64,000 nucleotides of DNA from Platanthera guangdongensis. Its lineage: Eukaryota > Streptophyta > Magnoliopsida > Asparagales > Orchidaceae. Of this stretch, positions 56,707-64,000 are shown piece by piece; within the stretch, counting starts at the first letter, position 1; every line of letters begins with the position of its first letter. The translations under genes and the position numbers were made by a program. The stretch covers positions 147,081,010-147,145,009 of the forward strand of contig CM077167.1 of NCBI GenBank assembly GCA_039583875.1. The letters are read 5' to 3'. The notes under the pieces were generated by a model. It was not told the origin of the DNA. It did not search any database and was given only the letters and a program-made list of their open reading frames with translations.

Positions 56707-58332
56707 TGTTAAATTTTCTCAACGTGGTCAGCAAGATAGCCCAAACACCAAATTAATATCTTCGGAACTACCCAGTTCGCACGCTGAACCTGCGGAAAAC
56801 CCAAGGACTAGAGGTTGCACCCAACAAAACAATGGAAGCACAAGAAGGTCTTATTATGCATTCACTTCTTTACAATCCGAGGCATACATAGCGAGACATG
56901 ATTTCGCTAGTATTACAGCTGTAAACAGAAGAAACCAAAAAACAAGTCGGGCGGTCAGCACTCCAGTCCGCCGAGACCGCGAGGTCGCTGAGACCGCCGA
57001 GACCGCTGAGCTCGCCCAAGCTATGCTGCAATCCGCCGAATACCACGGAGTCCGCCGAGACCGCGAGGCCGCGCGGACAGACCTTTATTCGCCTCCTGCT
57101 GAACCCGAACTGAGGAACTCCCCTACCCGCCTGAAACCGGCGGACAGGTTATTGAAGCTGGCAAAGATGAAACAGAACTGACAAACCGCAGAGCGACCTC
57201 CTGCTGAGTCCGCAGAGACCGCACACTTCCAAGCACTGACCGAAGTCACAGCCAAACTCCTGGCTCCTTGAAGTTATCCGTGCGACCTGCACACAGCAAA
57301 CCGTCAGCCTGAAACAATCCGCGCGGACTGGAAAACACAGACCGTAGCACTCCGCACACCCCAACTTACTGTTCACTCAAGTTACTTAGGTTACTGTAGA
57401 TGTGCCAGGGGGGTCCTATTTATAGGAAAGGTGAGGAGTGTGGTCACCGCCCAAGAGATAGCGACACCACCCTCAGTCCGCGCGAATACAACCACCGTCC
57501 GCTGAGTCCGCATGGACTTAGCCGGATACCAAGGAAACCGCCAGGAGCAAGGCAACCTTTGACGAACCCTCTCCAGTCCGCCCAAGCTAAGCGGACAAGG
57601 CACCAGCCCGCAAAGCTCCAACTGCTTCAGGACAGCACCCTCTTCAATGGCAGTCCGCACCAACCCGAGGCAGTCCGCAAGACACGCACCTCAATCCGCC
57701 ACAAGTCCACGACCAAAGGCAGACAGCGACAGTCCGCCCGGTCACAGCGGACTTCGCAGATACGGCGGACACCATGAACTTGACACCAAATGTGACCAAG
57801 TCCAAAACCATCAAGGGCCAGTGCGAGCATGGCGGACACAAAGTCCCGTCCGCCAAACACCCTAGCATAGACCGCAACCAGTCCGCGAGCTCCTCGCACT
57901 TGTCCAACACAGCAGCTTCCTCCCGGACTCCAACACCAGTCCGCCAACCGGTCTCCACAGCAAGACTTGCTGTAACACCTGAGCTCGACAAGGCCTCAGC
58001 CAAGCTCAAGGCCAAGTCCGCAACAGCCCAAACCGCGGACACATCAGTCCGCAAGGCTTCCCGCGAACTCGAACCAACCCGCCAACAGCGCAAGCTTGCA
58101 CCCGCGACCACTGAGCAAAGCATCAGTCCGCAATCCTCTCTATCCGCAGATACCAGGCCGCACCAAACCGCGGACTCCATGCAACAACCCGCTCAGAACA
58201 CAGCCGGCTTCCACCAGACTTCTCACCAGGCCGCAAACCTCAGTCCGCCCAGTCCGCCCAGTCCGCCAAAGCTGTCCGCCACAGGCCGCGCGGCCTGTCC
58301 CGTCACCCACTTCCACTTCACAAATTTCAACA
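56707..58332 (-). repeat. 5' LTR of copia D
   Basis: 1,626 bp, about 99% like 50858-52483. The TATAAATAGG core is at about 57416-57424 on the minus strand. The region upstream of it is filled with GTCCGC motifs and GTCCGCGCGGAC-type palindromes. Confidence 0.94.
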
Positions 58333-58337
58333 ATTCC

Positions 58338-60066
58338 AACCACCGTCGTTGTCTCATGTTCAACTCCTTCTGAGTGTGGACATACTTCAAGTTCTTGTGA
58401 TCGGAAAAGATCTCGCAGTGTACGCCATATAGGTAATGCCTCCAGACCTTCAAAGCGAACACCACTGCTCCCAGCTCCAAATCATGAACCGGGTAATTGA
58501 TTTCATGTTTCTTTAACTGCCTTGAAGCATAAGCGATTACATGCCCGTGCTGCATCAGCACCGCATCCATCCCTTGATATGATGCGTCCGTGTAAACCTG
58601 AAATCCTTCCTTCCCCGACGGAAGTGCAAGGATGGGGGCGGAGGTAAGCCTATCCTTCAACTCTTGAAATGCTGCTTCACATTGAGGTGTCCACTCAAAT
58701 GGCACACCCTTCTTCGTCAAGGAGGTAAGAGGAAGGGCAATCTTGGAAAATCCTTTCACGAACTTGCTGTAATAGCCAGCAAGTCCAAGAAAGCTTCGTA
58801 CATCGGCCGCCGACTTCAAGGGCGACCACTCCTTCATGGCCCGCACCTTAGCTGGATCCACAGCTAATCCTGCTCCACTGATCACATGCCCCAAGAAGGC
58901 AACCTCCTTAAGCCAGAATTCACACTTGCTAAACTTGGCATACAAGGCGTGCTCCTTCAATTTCTTTAAAACCAAGATCAGGTGCTCGACATGCTCCTCC
59001 TCCGTCTTTGAGTAGACTAAGATGTCGTCGATGAAAACGATGACGAAGATGTCCAAGTATGGTTCAAACACCTTGTTCATCAGGCTCATGAAGGCCGAAG
59101 GTGTATTTGTGAGCCCAAACGGCATTACTGTGAACTCATACAAACCATATCTCGAACTGAAGGCTGTTTTCTGAATATCCCCCTCTTGTATCCTCAACTG
59201 ATAGTATCCAGAGCGCAAGTCTAGTTTAGAGAACCAATGTGCTCCCACTAATTGATCGAACAACTCGTCGATCCGAGGTAGCGGATAAGTGTTCCGCACC
59301 GTTAATCGATTGAGTTCCCGATAATCTATGCACAATCACAGGGTTCCATCCTTCTTCTTCACGAACAGCACAGGGGCACCCCATGGTGATGAACTGGGGC
59401 GAACGAACCCTGAATCTACTAGTTCTTGCAATTGAACTCTAAACTCCGCGAGTTCTTTCGGAGCCATTCTGTACGGAGCCTTGGATACAGGCTTGGCACC
59501 TGGTACTAGATTGATCTGGAAGTCAACCTCTCTATGCGGAGGTAATCCTGGTAGCTTCTCAGGAAATACCTCGGGAAAATCCCGCACAACCCGTACATCC
59601 TTTAATTCCAACGCTTCCTCCTTCAACTCGAACCAGATCATGAAGACCTCGTCCCCCTTCATATGAGATTTTACAACCTGGACGGAAGATAACATCATGC
59701 GGGGCGCGAAACCAATACCTTGGAAGATTACGTCAGAGTCTCCATGCCTCAAATAGATCCGCTTCTCCGCGCAGTCGATCCTCGCGAAGTGCCAATCCAG
59801 CCATGCCATGCCCAAAATGATGTCGAACTCCGACATTCTCAAAACCGTGGCCGGTGTATCAAAGGCCTTCCCATCAATAAATAACTCCAACTCGCACTTG
59901 GCGGTTGCGGTCATCTCCGAGCCATCCGGAAAGCGTACACGTCGGGCTATTCCCGTGAAGTACTGAACATCCCCCACGTCTTTTATGAAATCCTCGGACA
60001 CAAAAGAGTGTGAGGCACCGGTATCGAACCGCGCATAGGCCATCTTCCCGCCAATAATCACGGTGC
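58338..60066 (-). pseudogene. Tekay C pol, N-terminal half: protease, RT, RNase H
   Basis: Starts at the predicted splice acceptor (60067) and is open to a TGA at 59336-59338, where element B has CGG (Arg) just before LCIDYREL. It continues in frame to the copia D insertion. Protease [13 protein letters not shown] is at about 59995-60035. RT has [22 protein letters not shown] and the catalytic FIDDILVYS (about 59020-59050). RNase H has [36 protein letters not shown] and SDHKNLKY. Apart from that one codon and the copia insertion, the reading frame is whole. The apparent C-terminal extension into copia D LTR sequence is an artefact of the insertion. Confidence 0.9.
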
Positions 60067-60161
60067 CTAAGTGCCAACAACCAAAACTTATTGCTAGTGT
60101 CTAATAAGTTCTAATCAATTCGTGTTAACCCATGCAAATATATAAACTAGTTAAATCATAC
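60067..60161 (-). other. Predicted 95-nt intron between gag and protease (Tekay C)
   Basis: Minus strand GTATGATTTAA at the donor, TTAAC branch-like sequence, and TTGGCACTTAG at the acceptor. Same Gly split codon (GCA G | GC ACC) as element B. The intron body has diverged from B while ends and phase are kept. Confidence 0.72.
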
Positions 60162-61287
60162 CTGCAATCACCTCTTGGGGGTTCCGTTCCTGTGCCATGT
60201 CAAGCGCGTACACCTGATCCCTAGCAGGGCCGGGGTTACCTCTTGGCGGTCCTCGTCCTCGACCACGCATATATCCCCGCCCTCGTGGAGCTGCTGGAGG
60301 GAGAGCAGGACGGAGAGCAGGAGGGAGAGCAGGAGGGGCGTTCCCATATAGCTGCGGGCAAAAACGCCGGATGTGGCCCGACTGGTTGCATTCGAAGCAC
60401 ACCAGACCACGACGCCCTTCAGGTTGTTGAAATTGCTGAGGCTGTGGGGGTGGAGGCAACGCAGGCGGCTGCGGAACTGGATGCTCCACCCTATAGTTTC
60501 GGTGGACACGCCCTCCACCTCTTTGATAACCTCTTCCTCCTCTGAAGTCCCGTCTCCTTCTATTACTTGGGCCGGCTTCCATCACGTCCTCCGCAGGCCT
60601 CTTACTACATCCCATGTGGTCCGCCTCCAATCTTTTTGCCATATCAATGATCTCCGCCAAGCTACCATCCGCTATAAACAAAAGGGACTGCCTTAGAGGA
60701 TCTCGCAGCCCCTTGTAGAAGCGCTTGGCATAGCCTCTGTCATCCAACTCGTAAGAATCCGCAAACCTTGCGAGATGCTGGAATTCCCGCTGGTATTCCG
60801 TAACCGTCTTTGATCCCTGCTTTAATAGAAGGAACCTCTGCTCAAGCTCATCTCGGGCCGACGTAGGGATAAAGTGCTCCAAGAAAACCTCCGAGAATTC
60901 ACTCCAACTTATCTCTGTGTAGATCCGGCCTTGGAAGGTAGATCCCATGAGGGACTTCCACCACCTCTTCGCATGGAAGTCCAAGACGGACACTGCCAAT
61001 GTCACTGCCATGTTGGTCGGGCAACGGATACCAGCCAACAACTCCTGTATCACCTCTAGCCATTCCTCTGTATGTACAGCCGACTCCGCCCCAAGGTAGA
61101 CGGGAGGGGAGAGAGCCCGGAAGGTGCTCAGCCAGTTGGAGCTCGGGGCCTGTTGTTGCACCGGAGCCTGCTGTTCCTTAAAAGCATCAAGAATGGCGGT
61201 GAGTGTTTGCCCCAACTCAGACTGTTGGAACTGAGTGGGTATGGGAGGGGTAAGAGTACCCCCCAACGGCTCAACATGCAGTGGAAC
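60162..61287 (-). CDS. Gag main exon, Tekay C, intact
   Basis: Open from the AG at 61288-61289 (GTGTACGTGTAG then VPLHVEPLGG) to 60162, or to TAA 60151-60153 if the intron is retained. In the gag frame the codon directly before the exon is TAG, and the first codons after it include no ATG near the expected start, which supports a spliced-on N-terminus from the LTR exons. The capsid block has TEEWLEVIQELL, AKRWWKSLMG, FSEVFLEHFIPTSARDELEQ and EYQREFQHLARFADSYE. The CCHC knuckle is CFECNQSGHIRRFC, preceded by an Arg/Gly-rich segment and followed by Pro/Ala repeats. Confidence 0.88.
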
Positions 61288-61470
61288 CTACACGTACACG
61301 ACAAATTTGTGGTCATGTTGGCTAAACTTAAGGTCAAAGTTGGACAAACTCAATGTGAATTACATATGGGCACACCACTGCTTCCGCTAAGTCAGTTTGT
61401 CCACAAACCGACTAATCAAACGGGGGTGGCACCATTGTTGAATGACTTCCTTAGTTGAGGATCGTGGCAA

Positions 61471-61480
61471 TCTGATACCA
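61471..61480 (-). promoter_or_regulatory. Primer binding site of Tekay C
   Basis: TGGTATCAGA on the minus strand, two bases from the LTR edge at 61483. Confidence 0.85.
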
Positions 61481-61482
61481 TT

Positions 61483-62287
61483 TGTAAAACTCCCCCTACC
61501 CGGATCCCAAAACACGGCACGAAGGGGGAGTCTTATGCCCGGAACAGCCGCCTTGCGGTAGCAATAGCACACGGGCTAACCTGTACCAAAAGACGCCTAT
61601 TCCGCCGGCTACAACAATATCAATATATCATGCCAACCCAACCAAATAAATAAGCAAGAGAAGTCAAAATCCACACTAAGTTATAATGTCCAAATACATC
61701 AATAATGAGAAGCTAAAGCATGCTTCTACAATATATCAGAGCACAGCTAAACATTGCCCAAACGGGCTACAACAGAGTAATAGAACTAACATCGGTAACC
61801 GACGGCATCGATGGCACCGTCACTTCAGGCCCTATCTCCCTGGTCTGGCTGTCCTGCTGCGTAGTCTGCGGCTGCTCTACCTGCGGCGTGACCTCCTAAA
61901 AAGGAAGACGTAGCAACCGTTAGTCGAAACGACTAAGTGGTTTCACATCCGCTCCCCCGGCGACTCCTCGGCACCGGGCGGAGAAAAAGAACAAGAGTAT
62001 AGTATATAACAAGTATGCAAGTAAAGGAAGTACAAGCAGGTGGCAGTAGTGTAAAAGTAACAGCATCATAATCAGCATTTATGTAAAAGCTACACTAAAC
62101 TAGCAAGTATAAGTAACAGCAGGAAAGTAACTTAACTTATAAGAATGCTCATACAAACTTATAAGTTAAGGATTGGGTTACATAAAAGTAACTCATCGTA
62201 TAAGAGTGCCCATACAAACTTATACGATGAGGATCTTGTTGTGCAATGTTATGAAATGCTATGAATGCTATGCAATGACTCACCCAT
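61483..62287 (-). repeat. 5' LTR of Tekay C, truncated by a nested LTR
   Basis: Nearly identical to 45852-46655, then lost at 62287. Contains an open copy of predicted Gag exon 2 (61791-61895). U3, the TATA box and exon 1 lie beyond the interruption. Confidence 0.9.
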
Positions 62288-63295
62288 TGTCACATCCCGC
62301 ATTTTCTCATTTATAATAATAAATCAGAGCACGAGAAAACTACGAGCTGTGATGTCACGTCAAGTAGGGGATAACTGCTGACGCTCAGGCAACACTCTAA
62401 ACCTTCAAATCATAAGTTAAAATGAATAGAAAACTGATTTTTAAATTAATTGGTCGTATCCCTCGGCTCAGTGGATCAGATAGTCCACGGTTTGAAAACT
62501 ATTTTTATACGTAGCGGAAAAATACTTCATTTATGCTAAACATCCTAAAAGAGCGCATAAGCGTCCTAAGAGGACAACTTACACTGTGCAAGACCCTAGA
62601 TTTCAATTTATAATATTTATAAGGAAAACCATCTTTTTACGCATTGGAAAATAGAGTTTGAGCTTTTATAAAACATGCTGATCATGCAATACATATAGTG
62701 GTTCTATTATAGGGTTTAAAGTAACTAGCAACCTAGCATAAAACATTCCCAGAGAGCAAGTGAAACTACCACAAAACAGGTAAACTAGCAACTAAGCAAA
62801 TACTTAATATCACAAAGGAAAACCACCAACGAGCGTCAACAACCTGACACGAACTCGCTGGTGAGCATGTATGTCTGTACTACTACAAGGCTAAAGACTA
62901 CCTCGACAAGCGAGGAAAACACTGCCAAAGCGCAGTACACAGAGAAACTCCTGAAACTAGCCGCACAGCCGGCTACAGACCTGAACCTGAGGCATTCAAA
63001 AGAAGAACACCTCAGCAAGAAATAATGAAACAAGTGGCAAAGAAGCATCAGATAATAATTGAATAAAAAGAACGGAAAGAAAAAGGGTTACCAACCCTGC
63101 AAGAGTAAATGCCGAAAAACTCAGCTAAAGAATCCAAAAGAGGACAAAATGCAGGTGTAATAATCAGTAAAGTGAGAGAAATGCAACAAGTACAGAAACG
63201 TACCAAACTCCGCTCAAGCCTGCAGAGACAGAAGGAAACCAATATGCATCAAATGAACAGTAAGAAGGAACTAACAGTCCTAAACTTGTAAATCA

Positions 63296-63540
63296 TTAGC
63301 ACTGGCACAAATCCCAAACCTGTGTCGGAGACTAAGAACAGTCACAACCGAACAACCAGGTCCAGGTGTCTCAAGAGTACTAAAGGGGCCGTCACGGGGT
63401 CCACACACATAGAGTTCCAACCTCTTACAGGAACCCAAAAAAAATATCCAAAGGAGGGAATGGTGGTGGCCACGGCTCGAACTCCCCTGGTACCATACTC
63501 CTTCAGAAACCCAGCTACCACATGCTAAGGATCCACGATT
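63296..63540 (-). mobile_element. Possible tRNA-derived SINE-like segment
   Basis: On the minus strand TTAGCATGTGGTAGCTGGG resembles a Pol III A box, and GGGAGTTCGAGCCGTGGCC about 40 bases later resembles a B box. A T-rich run and a 170-bp body follow. Ends are unclear. Confidence 0.3.
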
Positions 63541-63596
63541 CGGCGCCAAAGCTAGCCGACAACACCACTTAGAAACTACCAAGTTCTACAACCAAA

Positions 63597-63700
63597 ACCC
63601 GCCGACTTATTTTCCCCTACCCGCCGAACTATTTTCCCCTACCCGCCGAACTATTTTCCCCTACCCGGTGAACTATTTCCCCCTACCCGCCGAATACAAT
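63597..63700. repeat. 22-bp tandem repeat
   Basis: Four to five copies of a unit like TTTTCCCCTACCCGCCGAAC with small changes. Confidence 0.88.
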
Positions 63701-63732
63701 GAAAAAAAAAATACATAAACCCGATAACTTCC

Positions 63733-63767
63733 TAGTTTAGGCCAACCACAAGCCCTAAACTAGGAAC
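63733..63767. repeat. Perfect-stem hairpin
   Basis: CCTAGTTTAGG and CCTAAACTAGG face each other across about 12 bases. Confidence 0.8.
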
Positions 63768-64000
63768 ATTCCAATTTCACCTATTCTACGATAAGGAGAA
63801 AAGAATAATACAACAAAAATGCAACTCATGGAGGCACGCAAGAGGGGAGAAATCCACTTGCCTCAAATCGACCTTGAAAACGTCACCCAAAATACTCCAC
63901 CACGTAGATCCGTCCAAGAGGGGACACGCGGAGACGAGATCTACGAAAAAACGGACAACCGGGGTTAGGGCCGAAAAAATCTATGGCGAAACGATCACCG

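Larger units (their letters stand above)
50858..58332 (-). mobile_element. Ty1/copia element D, intact ORF, minus strand
   Basis: 7,475 bp with two 1,626-bp LTRs (50858-52483 and 56707-58332) and the TSD ATTCC at 50853-50857 and 58333-58337. On the minus strand the LTR starts TGTTGAAATTTG and ends AAATTTAACA. Primer binding site, polypurine tract and one long uninterrupted gag-pol are all present. The LTRs differ at about 18 positions by eye (near 1.1%), mostly transitions, so the insertion is recent. It is the only candidate for an active autonomous element in the window. Confidence 0.95.
45852..62287 (-). mobile_element. Tekay/Del-type element C (minus strand), interrupted by copia D and truncated at right
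   Basis: 3' LTR 45852-49104. Internal region 49105-61482 has copia D inserted at 50858-58332. The 5' LTR is visible at 61483-62287, then cut by another LTR at 62288. Same family as element B: shared LTR ends, shared exon layout and nearly the same proteins. Gag and the integrase half of pol are open; one stop lies in RT. The outer target duplication cannot be checked because the right end is out of view. Confidence 0.92.
62288..64000 (-). mobile_element. Part of another LTR element inserted in Tekay C; orientation probably minus
   Basis: Starts at TGTCACATCCCGC, a plausible LTR edge, at the exact point where Tekay C homology stops (left flank CCCAT). A TTTCCGCTACG-like segment read on the minus strand, and the resemblance of the last 300 bases to a U5/leader when reversed, suggest minus orientation. 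No gag or pol is in view; the right end is outside the window. I see no coding region I can support here. Confidence 0.5.

Noticed and set aside
58223..58337. Extended C-terminus of Tekay C RNase H
   Set aside because: The extra residues come from copia D LTR sequence past the ATTCC junction; the true continuation is at 50857 and leftward.

Overview
This window is intergenic DNA from a flowering plant, built almost entirely of LTR retrotransposons inserted into one another. Evidence: Ty1/copia and Ty3/gypsy polyproteins, initiator-tRNA-Met type primer binding sites, a Sirevirus-type element with an env-like ORF, two gypsy families of the Tekay/Del chromovirus type, and Athila/Tat-like debris. 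I found no host protein-coding gene, rRNA, functional tRNA or CRISPR array. The species cannot be named from these bases.

Layout. 1-2270: degraded Sirevirus-like copia relic. 2271-3366: LTR-like debris. 3367-4403: candidate solo LTR. 4404-7030, continuing at 28368 up to about 29760: an Athila/Tat-like element with a gag/protease remnant but no reverse transcriptase. It was split by a Sirevirus-like copia element (7031-28367, TSD TAAAC). The 3' LTR of that copia element was in turn split by Tekay element A (18800-27624, TSD AACAC). 29761-32844: nothing recognised. 32845-45715: a long-inverted-repeat DNA element split by Tekay element B (33070-44689, TSD CGGCG). 45852 to beyond 62287: Tekay element C on the minus strand. 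Its RNase H/integrase junction is split by copia element D (50858-58332, TSD ATTCC, minus strand), and its 5' LTR is cut by another LTR that runs off the right edge.

State of the elements. Only copia D keeps an unbroken gag-pol ORF (about 1,362 codons) and 1,626-bp LTRs that differ at about 18 sites by eye. Tekay A and B carry nonsense codons, mostly TGG to TAG in a CTGG context, and frameshifts. The Sirevirus gag, pol and env-like ORFs have several stops and shifts.

Most interesting reading. Tekay A, B and C share a split-gene layout. The Gag start codon appears to lie in the LTR on a short exon (8 codons in A, 20 in B and C; B and C have a second 35-codon LTR exon). In-phase GT-AG introns running across the primer binding site would join this to the gag body. 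A second short intron (77, 96 and 95 nt) lies between gag and protease and carries the gag stop codon two or three codons in. If these introns are used, unspliced genomic RNA, Gag mRNA and Gag-Pol mRNA are separate molecules. Also notable: most LTR families here carry arrays of CpG-containing palindromes, in several cases just upstream of a TATA box. In the Sirevirus the same hairpin motif recurs inside the gag-protease linker and again before the env-like ORF.
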